NCBI GenBank assembly: GCA_017607445.1
Contig: JAEVHH010000006.1
Span: forward strand, 3,162,001 to 3,226,000
DNA: 64,000 nt
Source of the DNA: Histoplasma ohiense
Taxonomy: Eukaryota > Ascomycota > Eurotiomycetes > Onygenales > Ajellomycetaceae
Direction: 5' to 3'
In this document: positions 47,092 to 58,883 of the stretch, one piece after another
Position numbering within the stretch: the stretch's first letter is position 1
Layout: each line of letters opens with the position of its first letter
Program-made: the position numbers and the translations under genes
Notes under the pieces: model-generated
Told to the model about the DNA's origin: nothing
The model's input: only the letters and a program-made list of their open reading frames with translations
The model's database searches: none

Positions 47092-48038
47092 TCACTTCTT
47101 CATCATCTGAGACACTCTCTCTCTCTGTTCCACAGATATCAGTGGCAAATTGACAAAGAAAGCAGACATCACAGACACTGCTACAGCTATCAACATCTTC
47201 ACAATCTTTTTCATTGACTGTTCAGTCAACTTCTCTCTCATCAACTTTTCTTCAGTCAATCTCTTTTTAGTCAACTTCTCTATCACAGAGCTTTCAGAGC
47301 TCATCATCTTCAAAACTCTCTTCTTCACATTCTTCTCTTCCTCTAACATCTCTGCTCTGAAAGAATCAGATACAATCACTGTTTTCAAAACCTGCATCTC
47401 TGCAGACTCAGCTGCTGTTCAGTACTGAAATTATAGAGCATTCACTTCTGCTCTACTCTGAGCAGACAGCATCATCAGATGAGATGCATTCAATCATTTA
47501 ACTAAATAATGAAGATAACTTTTGTGGCTGATCATATTCTTCTCAACTGTCATCTCTGTGAAGATAAACACTCATCTGTGCATGATGCATCTCAGAAGAG
47601 GTGTATCACATATCTAGTATCATTATCAGTATATCAATATTGTTAAGAGCACTACTATCTATTCAAAAGCAAATTTGAAGAAAAGAAAAAAGAAAATAGT
47701 AATCAAAGAAAAACACTCACAGATTTACAGAATTTTTCTGCAGAGACACAAGTCTTACAATGCTTCTGAGTATTTAACTTCAATACACATCAAAAATCAA
47801 CATTCTCAAATCTAAAGACACAACATTCACACAGAATCTGACTGTTGTGCATCATGTGATTAGAGCTAAATCTAGAGCAATATAACAAATGAACAATGAA
47901 TGACACTATATGGAAATGAGCTAGTGGTGCACATGACCACACTAATAACACCACTGACAAGAAACACCAGCAATAATATGTGATAAGCATCAGTGAGAAA
48001 ACAACTTACTTAAAATTGAGATATCTGAGAAAGCTCAT
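47092..48038 (-). pseudogene. Antisense accessory gene of family B (Cys-rich, coiled coil)
   Basis: It runs opposite to B's gag-pol, between chromodomain and 3' LTR. Exon 1 is 48038-48010 (29 nt, MSFLRYLNF, donor GTAAGT). A middle exon of uncertain start ends at 47721 (donor GTGAGT) and carries CECC, ten residues, C, nine residues, CKTC, six residues, C. The last exon, 47555-47092 (acceptor CACAG), is helical and Lys/Glu-rich (EMLEEEKNVKKRVLKMM) with a hydrophobic AVAVSVMSAFFVNLPL near its end. The same exons occur at 62131-63041 in element B'. Family unknown; a DNA- or RNA-binding protein with a coiled coil is inference. Confidence 0.65.
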
Positions 48039-48404
48039 TTCAATAAAAGAGAGAAGAGAGAAAAAACTGATGATATAAAAATTTAAAAATTTTTATTAAA
48101 TTAGAAATGAAAAAATCACAGCAAGAGAGTAAGAAGTTTGATAATAATCAAGTTAAAAAAAAAGAGAAATCTTCAAGAGAAAAGAAATTCTTTTTGCTTC
48201 TCTGCATGCAACCTCTGGCAATCAAAGAATTCATCAATTCCATCTCATTATGAAATCAATAACAATGTGTATACAAGCTATCTAGAGGATGTGATTGATA
48301 CACTGCTATCAACAAGCAGCACTTACAATATGGAAATGCAATTATCTACTAGCAAGCAATCTATACAATCACTGAGAGCAGCTCTTATAAAAAAAAGAGG
48401 CAAT

Positions 48405-48519
48405 TGTAATGCACTCATTTATTATTTCCTTATTATCTTCACTTATTCTTACCTCTTTCCATTATACTCTCGCTACTGCTATTTCTATATGTATATATAT
48501 ATCAATGTATGTATTTCAC
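48405..48519 (+). repeat. Family-B 3' LTR, left piece (continues at 55658-55800)
   Basis: TGTAATGCACTC ... GTATTTCAC, interrupted by element C' after TTCAC (48515-48519), which is repeated at 55658-55662. Confidence 0.85.
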
Positions 48520-49332
48520 TGTAAGAGATGGTTGTAGGTATAATTATGAGAGTAGTGTGAAGTACGCATATAGAATGTTAAGAAGATAGCAATCTCTATT
48601 ATTCAAAGCTAATCACTGATCTCCTAATATCTACAGATATCAGCAAGCATTATATAGGCGACCATCACATTCTACAGCTGTCTATGATACCATGCACTAT
48701 ATCTCTTCTCATTAATTCTGATGTATTCTGTGTTCTTCTATCATTATATAGCTATTTTCTAATATAGATATCTTTGTTGCATCTATTACAATTATCTCTC
48801 TTCTTCAAAGATCTGATCCTCAGAGCTTCTTACTGTGACATGTGAAGTTCATAATATATACTGTGTGGTTGATATTGTATAAAGTTTGTAGAATTGAGTT
48901 GAATTATTGTTGAGATTAATTTCAAAGTGTTACTGTTTTGAAAGAACATTTTTCCATCTCTAGTGTCATTGCAGTTCAATCATGATTTAGACACAACTTC
49001 TGAACCTCTTTTCTTTGACTTTTACACCAAAAAATTGTATTCTAATGAAATCATCACCACCATCATCTTCAATGATTTTTTATTTAAAAAGAATATATCA
49101 ATTTATCAAACAAAGTACACTGTATCTTTCTATATGATTTTTATCACAAAATTCAAAGTTTTGATTGCATGATTGCATTTTTCATTTTGGGTTGAGTTTT
49201 GTGTTGTTGCAATCTTTTTGATCAACATTGCAATATTGATTTCAATCTTCAACATCTGTTTTTCTTTCTTGTTGCTTTTGCTTCCTCTTCTTCTTTGAAC
49301 AAGGTCTTGATACTAATTAAAGTTATGATAGA

Positions 49333-50483
49333 ATATCAGAACCAGCTGTTTCTGTTGCTGGTTTGAAGTCTATGAAGAATGATATACTGTCTGTCATTGA
49401 GAGCATTTGCTTGAATTGTCTGAAGAGATTGCAGAATCCTTCAGTATATTCTTGTTTTGTGAATGAATAACAGACACACTGTCATATCTGTCATATATCA
49501 AATAGAAGTTGTGCTGCTGTAAGTTTTCTTAAACTGAGATTGTTTTGAGTACTAATGAGTTATAGATGTCTGAGCACTTTCATGAAATCAGTCAATCTTT
49601 GATTGATGAATTTCACAAGATGCTGCTCTCTGATAAAGTTCTGAATGAGAGATTTGTCATGTATTAAACTGCTGTTGTAAGGTTTGTACTTGATGTGCAG
49701 GTCTATAAGAATACAGATGAGATTCTAGAATTCTATATAAACTCTGATGATCTGTTGTCACAGCAGAGTGTGATATTTGATTATAGCAGTGTTTCAGAAA
49801 GTGTGTTTTTGTATTCTGCTATTACATCAGTGTCATTCTTACTGGGCCAAGATCTTGATATGTTATTTGAGTTGACTGATAATGTAGATGAAGATGAGAA
49901 AGTGAACAGTTCTGTTGAAGTATTAGAAAGAAATACAGCAGCATATTGCTGTCATTGTATTCAACATTTGACAATGTCCCCTCATCATCATTGTGAGTCT
50001 GCTGAGGATTGATGTAAAAAATGCAAGCACTGCTTGATGATGAAGCACATCTGTGTTTCAGTAAGTTATTATTCAAAACAGATGTTTTTATGATATATAA
50101 TATTAACTTTCTATTAGATGTCAGTGAATGCTGTTGAATTGACTCAGATGATTATCAATGCTGCTGAGAATCTAATTGTTGCTGATGTGAATGTTTTGAA
50201 TGTTAATATTTTGCAGAGTATTGTGACTGCAGTGATTAAATTCTTTGCTGTGAAGATCTGAGAGATTCAATGAGATGATTCTTCTGAAACTTCAGCTGAA
50301 ACAGTGATTGATGAGATCTCAGTGATTACATCACTGATCACAGCTTCCAAGTCATTGTTGAAATGTTGTGCTTCATCAGTAAAGAAAATCTGAGATAATA
50401 AGCAAGTTTGTCTTGATGACAATTTCTTGAATGACACTGATCAAGCTGAGGCAGATCTGTTTTTTAATCTCTGAATGAAATAA
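49333..50483 (+). pseudogene. Antisense accessory gene in element C'
   Basis: Exon 1 49333-49518 (start codon mutated ATG to ATA), intron 49519-49565 (GTAAGT...CTAAT...TAG), exon 2 49566-50060, intron 50061-50117 (GTAAGT...TTAAC...TAG), exon 3 50118-50483. The exon lengths of 186, 495 and 366 nt are identical to the copy at 8990-10140. The Cys block in exon 2 reads CCHC, eleven residues, C ... CKKCKHC, six residues, C. Stops are a few TGA and TAA. Not functional here, but well preserved compared with the pol next to it. Confidence 0.75.
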
Positions 50484-50529
50484 GTATATTCAGCAGTCAT
50501 TGTCATCTTCTTCATTTTCATTTACTGAC

Positions 50530-53500
50530 TGACTTCTGATAGATTTTATTAAACTGTTTCAAGTACTTCTGACTGTTCATCAAGTTTTTCTTGAATTCTC
50601 AAGAAGTATCTGTGTCTGTAAAATCTTTTCATTTGACAAGATATTGTGTTTGACTATGATACTGATGTTTGTCTAATATAGCTTCAACTTCTCATTTCTT
50701 TTACATGTCTATAATTATCAGTTCTGCTTGTGGGATTTGTCCATCGCATGTGTGATATGGTTTGAGAAGGAAAATATGAAATATGAGATGAATTTCTTTA
50801 TATTGTGATGTGAGTTTCAGTTTGTACACCTGCATACTGTGGATATCAATTATTTGAAAGGGACTCAAAAACTGATGATCTAGTTTGAATGAGGGTTGCA
50901 AGATGGATATATTTTTACATGCAGCATTATTCAGTTCTCTATCTTGAAGCTTTTTGATATATGATGCTGATTATAATATTTTTTCTCAGCTGCTTTGACA
51001 GCTTTCAGACATTCTTGAATCTTGTTCTTCACTTGCTTTCTTCATTTCACTTGTTCTATCACTGATTTTGATGTATCTGTGCTTGGGGGTTCCACATCTA
51101 TGTGAAGTTCAGTTGGTCGGCTGATCATTGCTTCAGATGATGTCATTTTTATCAATGCATGGAAGATGTTATTATATGCTCATTGCATCAGAGGAATTCA
51201 TTCTATCCAATTATCTTGCTGATAGCTGCAGTATGTGCAAAGATAATGTTCAATCATCTGATTCAATCATTCTGTCTGACTGTTGGTTTGTGGGTGGAAT
51301 GCTGTTGATAATTTTCATTGAATATGGAGCAGATAACATAATATCAATCAAAACTTGCTATTTATTAATGAATCTCAGTCACTAATAATGTTTGCAGATA
51401 GATCAAAGTTCTTTGCAACTTTTTATACAATAATGTTCACAAGTTCTTCTGCATCTAGTTCTGAAGATGTGGACACAATTATGGCTCATTTGATGAATAA
51501 ATCAACAAATACAACAATAGCATTATAGATTTGACTTCTCTTTTTATTATCTGACAGATCTTCAATAAAGTTCATGCTAATTGTATGTCATTTCTTATCT
51601 GGCACTGAATGTGGTTGTAGCAATCTGTACAGCTTATGCCACAGTATCTTAACACATTGATAAACATCACAAGTTCTCACATATTCTGCAATCTCATTGC
51701 TCATATCATGCCACAAATATTTGCATTTGATCATTTCAATGATTTTGTCATGTCCAAAATGGCCACCTTGAGGATCATCATGATTCATTTTTATTATTTC
51801 ATGTCTTATGACTTTGTCTTGTAGTATGTAGACTTTATCATCTTTTCTGAGCAGATCATTTTTATCTACTGCTCAGATTGAATGATTATCTATACTAGTG
51901 TCACTCATCTCTAGTCTTCTGCAAAGTTCAGATATACTGATGTCTCTATTCTGAATCTGCAGTAAGAGTTCAATGATAGATTCAGCTATCTCTTTATGAT
52001 AGACTGTCTCAGACTCAAATATCTTGACAGTTAGAATCTGTGATATCAGAGTCTCTAGATTTAACTCTGTAATATCTGTGATCTCATTCTCATTCACAGA
52101 TGTATTCTTTATTCTGCAGAGATTATTGTCATTGATGACTACAGATTTCTTCACTCAACAATTTTCATTAGCTTGCAGATCTTTTCACATCATCTTGATA
52201 CATTGATCTAATTTTGTGTTTTCTTTTGTCTTTAGTGACTTAAAGATCTTCTTACACAGCTTCTCTTGCAGAATAGAGAGCTCTGTCAAGGAAGCTGTGT
52301 ATTTTACAAAATCTGAATGACAACTTGATACATCTGCAGAATTATTTTTCTCAGAATGATGCTCTATTTCAAAATTGAATGCTGAGAGTATTTCCATTCA
52401 GTGAATCTGACACTCATTTAGCTGCTTCATCATCATGAAGTGTTGGAGGTTGATATGATCAGATAAAACAGTAGTGTCTGCTATTATGTAATTAGTGACA
52501 TCATTGTCTGAAAGCTTCTACAATCAGCAACATTTCTAGATTATATGTTTGATAACATCTTTCTGTTTCTGTGAGCTTTCTAGATCAAAACACAATTGAG
52601 TGTCAGTGATCATCATTCATTAATTGTGATATTACTGCAGTGATTGCAACACCAGATCCATCCATTTCTATACAGAGTTTTCACTGCAGATCAAAGTGGA
52701 TCAACAACAGTGCTTTTGTAAAGCATTCTTTTAACTGTAAAATTGCATGCTTGCAGTTTTCATCTAACTGAACAGATGTGTTATTCTTCCCTCTTTTCAT
52801 TTTGTAATCTTTTAACAATTCAGTCAGAGGTGCTGTTATTATTGAGAACTTGTATATGAATTGATGATAGAAATTGACAAATTCTAGAAATATTTGCAAT
52901 TTGTTTATAGTTCACAGTTCTGGTCAATCTAGAATTGTGTCAATGTGGTGTTTCTTGACAGTAATATTCTGTGTGGTAACCACAAACCCCAAAAATTCAA
53001 TTTCTGTTGCATGAAATGTACACTTACTAAGTTTGACATATAGTCTCCAACATCTTAACTGTTCCAGCATGTTCTTAACATGGACGACATGCTCATCAAG
53101 CATGTTTGAATAGATTACAATATTGTCAAGATAAGTCACACAATATACATCTAAAAGATCACTGAGAGCTTTGTTGATATAAGATTGAAAGATCACAGAG
53201 ACATTGATTAGCTCAAAAGATAAGACTAGATATTCAAAATCTTCATATTGTGTTTGAAATGCTGTTTTTCATTCATTTTTCATTTGTATGTGAATTCTGT
53301 GATATGCATCTCTAAGATTCAGTTGCATATATATTTTGGCATCTGCTAATCTATCAAGTATTTCACTTATCAAGGGCAGTGGATATTGATTCTTGACTGT
53401 TATTTCATTCAATCCTTGATAATCCACACAAAGATGCAGGGTTCCATCTTTCTTCAATGTGAATAACACTGATGTGCTGGCTGGACTCTTGGACAGACAT

Positions 53501-54000
53501 ATTCAATTCTTCTCTAACATCTTTTCAATCTATTCTCAGAGGACAGAGAGTTCTTGAGGTGATAAGTTATATATCAGTTGATATGAAGATTCCTTGCCAG
53601 ATTTGAGGTCTATGACATGATTATGAGATGCATGTTCCATGTCAGATATGTCTTCTCAGAATACATCAAGATAATCTTTATAATCATCTGAGATATTTGA
53701 CTCAGTTGCTGCACTCGCAGCTCATAATGATAAGGCAGTGAATATAATATTGCCATCATCAATTAGTGTTGTGAATTCCTTAGCAGTATTCAGATGCATA
53801 TGATTAATATTCAATGCTTTTCTATAGATTCAGCATCTTCACACTCAGTCAATATCAGAGTTCACAGCTTTCAATCATGACATGCTCAAAATTATGTCAT
53901 ATCTGCTAATATCAGCCTCTTCAAAATGGTGGAATTCTTCTCAGAGAATATGTTCATCATCAATAATCTTCATTGCAGCTCTTTGTTGTTCATATGATTT
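50530..54000 (-). pseudogene. Pol of element C'
   Basis: Minus-strand order: protease (about 54100-53750), RT (53469-52924, with LHLCVDYQGLNEITVKNQYP and box YLDN), RNase H (about 52700-52400), integrase zinc domain in the open stretch 51788-51588 (HDDPQGGHFGHDKI ... CDVYQC), core and tail to about 50900, chromodomain near 50680-50550. Broken by TGA/TAG stops and more fragmented than the copy at 5331-8960 in places, less in others. Confidence 0.85.
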
Positions 54001-54009
54001 AACTCTATA

Positions 54010-55346
54010 ATTATCAACTGCTTCCACTACTTTTGATTTATCTTCTGTCTTTGAGAAATATTTTGATGCTCAGATGTGGGATACAAAGTTCACATCTGTG
54101 TCAGAATCCACTAGCATCCACATCATCAACCATTCTGCTTCTGTTAGCATTTATATATTCATTGTCAATAACCATTTATCTTGCAGTCTAGTTGTTCATA
54201 TTCTTAATGCAGCAGCTGCTTCTACAATTGAAATTGCTGATTTTTTGCTTATCAAACTTGATTACACTTTTCAGAGTGTAATATTCAACAATCATTTGCA
54301 ATATGACCCTTTTTATGACAGTGAGAACACTTCTTCATTCAGTTATATTTATTTTTTTTGATTTGTTCAGTTGAATCTGTTTGTTCCTCTTGTTTCCTCT
54401 TATTCCAACAGTTGCTAGATTTATTAGAATGATACTGATTCTCTACAAATATTGCAGATTTTTCTTTGTGAATAGCACACTGTCACTTCAGCATATTTTT
54501 CTCAAGAGTCTGTAGAGTTTGAAGCAACTCTTCATAGTTCTGAGACTTTTGATTTCAATGATTGAATTCAGTGTGTAATATCTTCAATGTCTTACTACAC
54601 AAGTTATCCATTCTTTGTTCTTCACTATATGAGGGTAAGTAGTATTCTCAGTCTTTGAGATATTTAGAGAAATTGCATATCAATTGTCATTCTTGTTGTT
54701 TTGTATCTTGAAACTTTTGACTCATCAATCAGCACTGATTCTGTGGATCATTAATTTGCATTTCTAGATGTGATAGTATATTGTTAAAAGTCAACAGTGT
54801 TGCTTCTTCACATCTCTCATACAATGATACAAAATTCAACCATTTCTGCTTAATGTGGGCATTAAGATAGAGTTTAGCATCATTTATCTTGTGTTCTTCC
54901 TTTCAATAATATCAGTGATGATGTGTAAAGAGAGTCAACATGCAATCTTTATAGTCTTTAAATTCTAACATATTTTTTTCTTGATAATAGTTCTTAATCT
55001 CTAATCTTGATGGTGTTTCATTATCATTGTCTGTATTGTTCACAGATTGATTTTGTAGTGATTCTGTGGTGATATTCTGACTTAATTAAGACTTGATGAG
55101 AGTATCTTTATAAATCTATGCTTCCAACTTGTTGAGCTGCTGTTGTGCATGCAGAATAGCTAATTGCTGCTCTTGTTCACAGATTTGATTGTTCAACTGT
55201 TGCAAATGCACATTGTGATCATCAGAGGTGATAGAGGATTCAGATTGGTTTTCAAGAAATCTTGTGTGTGTTGAGATTATCTTGTGTGTTTTAACTAATG
55301 TTGCATGTTTTAAACTAATATTGTGTGCTTTATTGTAGGTGTGCAT
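54010..55346 (-). pseudogene. Gag of element C'
   Basis: N-terminal 76 codons are open (55346-55116; HLQQLNNQICEQEQQLAIL). The zinc knuckle CSHCHKKGHIANDC is on the minus strand of 54288-54329. The region between is interrupted by stops. Parallels 4112-5330. Confidence 0.8.
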
Positions 55347-55800
55347 AACAACGGACCACTCAAATAAAGTTTAGAGTGATTAGAATTGTAAGAGATGATT
55401 GTAGATATAATTATGAGAGTAGTGTGAAGTACATATGTAGGATGTTAAGAAGATAGCAATCTCTATTATTCAAAGCTAATCACTGATCTTCTAATATCTA
55501 CAGATATCAGTGAGCATTATATAGATGACCACCACATTCTACAGTCATCTATAATGCCATGTGCTATGTCCCTCCTCATTAATTCTGGCGTGTTCTGTGT
55601 TCTTCTATCGCCACATAGCTATTTTCTAATATAGATATCTCCGTTGCGTCTATTACATTCACATATCTTCTTTCTCTTTCTTTTCTTCCTTAGCAATTAT
55701 CTACATTACACTACTACACTCTGCAATATATTACTATTATCTCTGCTATGCTATAAACTATCTTCTACTGTTACTCTTCACACTGTCACTACATCTCACA

Positions 55801-56366
55801 AATTTACACAATCAACTTTTTTTCTACATTCATTCATTTCTATCATTATGACTTTGTATAATTCTCAATGTTTTTTCACTTCATATTCTGTATTTATATA
55901 GTCTTTAATGATTCTTCTGTGTAGTTTTTAATGTTTTTTCATTCTGTGCTCTGTGCTTGTATAGTTTCTAACAATTCTTTCATATAGCTTTCAATGATTC
56001 TTTCATCTCACACTCTGTGTTAATATAGTTTCTAACAATTTTTTTATGTAGTTTTAAATATTCTTTCACTTCACATTTCACTGTAAAGTGGTTTCTGATA
56101 TTCTTTTATTTCAAACTCTTCTTTATAAGAACTTTTTTTGTATGATTTTTTCTTCTGATTTCTTTTCTCTTTCTTTTCTTAATCAATTTATAATCTGTAT
56201 TTAGAATAGTGTTAGATTGTTAATTAAAGTATGTCTATTACATTACAAATTGATTCTTCTGTGTTTAAGAGCTGAGTGTTTTGTTATTAGTTCTTATATC
56301 TAAGTGTATCATTTACAGATCTGAATGTCTAAGTGTTACAAAAGCTTTTTTATGAGTCTGAATGCT
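55801..56366 (+). mobile_element. Family-A LTR right piece plus leader
   Basis: 55801-56242 completes the LTR begun at 34013 and ends CTATTACA. 56243-56366 matches the family-A 5' leader (GATTCTTCTGTGTTTAAGAG; CTAAGTGT motifs), so this was the 5' end of a + oriented family-A element, truncated by the family-C LTR at 56367. The primer site TTACAAATTGATT faces AATCAATTTATAA in the LTR. Confidence 0.8.
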
Positions 56367-56642
56367 TGTAAAAAATAGTTGTAGATATAATTTTGAGAGT
56401 AGTGTGAAGTATATATATAAAATATTAAGAAGATAGCAATCTCTATTATTCAAAGCTAATCACTGATCTTCTAAAATCTACAGATATCAGTGAGTATTAT
56501 ATAGATAATGTTATCATCATATCTTATTCATTATATTCTATATTCTTCTATTATTATATAGCTATTTTCTAATATAGATATTTCTATTGCATCTATTACA
56601 ATTATCTGCCTTTTTCAAAGACCTTGTTCTCAGATCTTTTTA

Positions 56643-56723
56643 GCCCGCGTGGCGCAGTTGGTAAGACTGTTACCCAAGATAGCACTGTTAGATGTGCTGT
56701 AGGTTCGAATCCTGCTGCTGGCA
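56643..56723 (+). tRNA. tRNA-like sequence, class II type, retroposon head
   Basis: 81 nt with A box TGGCGCAGTTGG (56650-56661) and a consensus B box GGTTCGAATCC (56702-56712). The acceptor stem GCCCGCG / TGCTGGC has one mismatch, the T stem GTAGG / CCTGC is formed, and there is a long variable arm AGCAC-loop-GTGCT as in Leu or Ser tRNAs. The D arm and anticodon arm are weak, so the anticodon is not assignable. Probably an RNA polymerase III promoter of the retroposon, not a working tRNA. Confidence 0.55.
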
Positions 56724-57424
56724 AGGTCTCATTTTGAGCCACTTCTTACCCATGAAGGCCCCTGTGATCAGGGGCCAAGCCTAGTGAGGCAGTGCTGACA
56801 GAGGTGCTGCTTGGCAGTGATGAGGGTGGTGACTGCTGGAAGCCACAATCATTAGTGCCAAGCAGCCCCCCTGCCACTAGTGCTGATCTAAGCAAGATCC
56901 AATGATTACAGAGGGTCGAGTATAGAGTGCTTATACATACTAGCACCTGCCAAGGCCCCCGGCACCTAGGGGGCCACCCCAACAACAGGGAATGATTTTA
57001 AAAACCATCCAATTGGCTGCCTCATCAGAGGGGTAGTAGCAAGTCAAGCAGGACACCCTGGTAGGCACTCTATTCAGAGCTCACTAGTGGTCATTTAACA
57101 CTATTAGTGGGTTATCATCGGGTGGGGTAAGCCTATGGTCAGTCCCTTACACGGGGCAAGGCCACGACGGCCGGTTGGTAGGCCAAGGGGGCAATGGGCC
57201 GAGATCAGCAACTGGAAGCTCTGGGCTATGGTGATGCCTAGAGTGGGCAGTGGCGCTTAACTAGGACCCCCAGCTGGAAACCCCAGAACTAGTTAAAGCA
57301 GCCTGAGAGGACAGATGCAGTGGTCGGTTGGTTATAGAGGTAAATGTAACTAGCTTAAGATGCATTCTGTGTGGAGTAGCCACATAGTCTCATTCAATTG
57401 TTCTATTCATCTTCACTGGGTGCC

Positions 57425-57960
57425 TACTCACATGGGTATATATGGCAATGAAATGGCTGATAAAGCTGCAAAAAGAGCCACTGAATTAGAAGTCTGCTGT
57501 CAAAGAATTGTAATATAGTCTTTCATTAAAAGAAGAATAAGAGAATTATATTTACAAAAGTGGCAAGATGTCTGGTTCATGCAAAGAAAAAATATGCATT
57601 ATTCCAGATTTGAAACTAAGCCAAAGTGAAAGACTTGTTCAATAAAGTGTAAGAAGAAACTTTTTGCTACAATAATGCAGCTAAAGCTTGAATATGAATA
57701 TTTCAAATCATATTTAGCAAAGTTTAAAGATGATTTAAATGATCTGTGTTCAGATTGTCAGTTATATGAAAATCCAGAGCATCTTCTGTTACTTTGTACA
57801 AAGTATTCAGAACTAAGATTGAGACTGAGAGAGAAATATCAACTGAATCAGTTAAGTTTGAATTTGCTATTCAATACAAAAGCTGAAAATATGTTTTTAA
57901 TTGAATATTTAAATGAGTCAAATGTTGCTACAAGAGCTTGTTTGAATAGTGTTACTTGAT
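57425..57960 (+). pseudogene. LINE ORF2 C-terminus (RNase H and Cys domain)
   Basis: 57425 onwards reads IHLHWVPTHMGIYGNEMADK, the last RNase H motif of I/Tad-clade LINEs, then one TAG. The open stretch 57675-57959 carries the typical terminal block with C-x2-C...H...C spacing (LCSDCQLYENPEHLLLLCTK). No RT domain is present. The 3' part is AT-rich and CpG-free, in contrast to the GC-rich body upstream. Confidence 0.7.
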
Positions 57961-58883
57961 AATATTTAGATCAGTTGTTCTTGTTTATTTTATTTTGATC
58001 TTTTCTTTAACTTTGTTTATTGCTAATTTTCATTTGTTTCAAGCAGTTTGCTTCATTATTTGTTGATAAAGTCATTGCAAATGTTTTTTCTTTTCTGTTG
58101 ATTTTTAATAGCTGCTGTTTTTTATAATATTTATTTTCTTTGTTTTGAAGTTGAGTTGTGCTAACCCATTGACATTCTTTTGATTTTATTTTTGAATTGA
58201 ATAGTTTGAATAGTTGTTTGATTCTGGGCTGGAATTCTGTTAATGCATGTGTCAAATTGTTTTTGTATATTAGAATATTCTTGATTTGAAAAATCCTGAA
58301 GTATTTCAGGTAGATGTCATAGTCACTGACTGTATACATCTATAATTGAAGAATAATAATAATAATAATCAGATCTTTTTATTGTAACATGTGAAGTTTA
58401 TAGTATATGTTATATGATTGATGTTGTATAAAGTTCACAGAATCAGAATGAATTAATTGTTGAGATTAATTTCAAAGTATTGCTGTTTCAGAAGAACATT
58501 TTTTCATCTCTGATGTTATTGCAGTTCAATTATAATTTAGATACAATCTCTGAATCTCTTTTCTTTAACTTCTACATCAAAAATCATACTCTAATGAAAT
58601 CATCACCAACATTATCATCAATGATTTTTTTATTTAAAAAGAATACATTAATTTATCAAACAAAGTATACTGTATTCTTCTATACAATTTTTACTGTGAA
58701 ATTTGAAGTTTTGATTGCATGATTATGTTTTTCATTTTGAGTCAAATTTTGTGTTGTTGCAATTTCTTTGATCAATATTGTAATATTGACTACAATTATC
58801 AATATTCATTTTTCTTTCTTATTGCTTTTACTTCTTCTTCTCCTTTAAACAAGATCTTGATATTAATTTAAGATTATGATAGA

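Larger units (their letters stand above)
48520..55657 (-). mobile_element. Family-C element C', complete but decayed, inverted
   Basis: 7138 bp with LTRs 48520-48790 (3') and 55387-55657 (5'), each 271 bp. Perfect duplication TTCAC in the family-B LTR. gag-pol is on minus and the antisense gene on plus. The right LTR keeps CpGs in its outer 100 bp (CTCCGTTGCGTC), the left one does not. Confidence 0.9.
34046..55800 (+). mobile_element. Family-B Ty3/gypsy element hosting elements D and C'
   Basis: The 5' LTR is 34046-34305 (260 bp). The 3' LTR is split by C' (48405-48519 plus 55658-55800). Target duplication AATTT occurs at 34041-34045 and 55801-55805. Element D sits in pol (39156-46298, duplication CATTC) and element C' in the 3' LTR (48520-55657, duplication TTCAC). 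Without these insertions the element is about 7.5 kb. gag-pol is on +, with an antisense gene on -. All genes are broken by stops. Confidence 0.9.
56643..58368 (+). mobile_element. tRNA-headed composite retroposon with LINE 3' end
   Basis: The flanking 13-bp target duplication TCAGATCTTTTTA (56630-56642; 58369-58381) sets the limits. The 5' end is a tRNA-like sequence. A GC-rich body of about 620 bp follows (56724-57340), then a LINE ORF2 C-terminus with an RNase H motif, and an (AAT)n tail at 58352-58368. It looks like a 1.7-kb non-autonomous retroposon using a LINE 3' end, much longer than a usual SINE. Alternatively it is a LINE whose 5' end was replaced by a tRNA during template switching. 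Confidence 0.75.

Noticed and set aside
56643..56723. Functional tRNA gene
   Set aside because: Weak D and anticodon arms, no T-run terminator directly after it, and its start coincides with a retroposon target duplication.
56746..56985. 79-codon minus ORF in the retroposon body
   Set aside because: Low-complexity Leu/Ser text with no counterpart and against the direction of the element.
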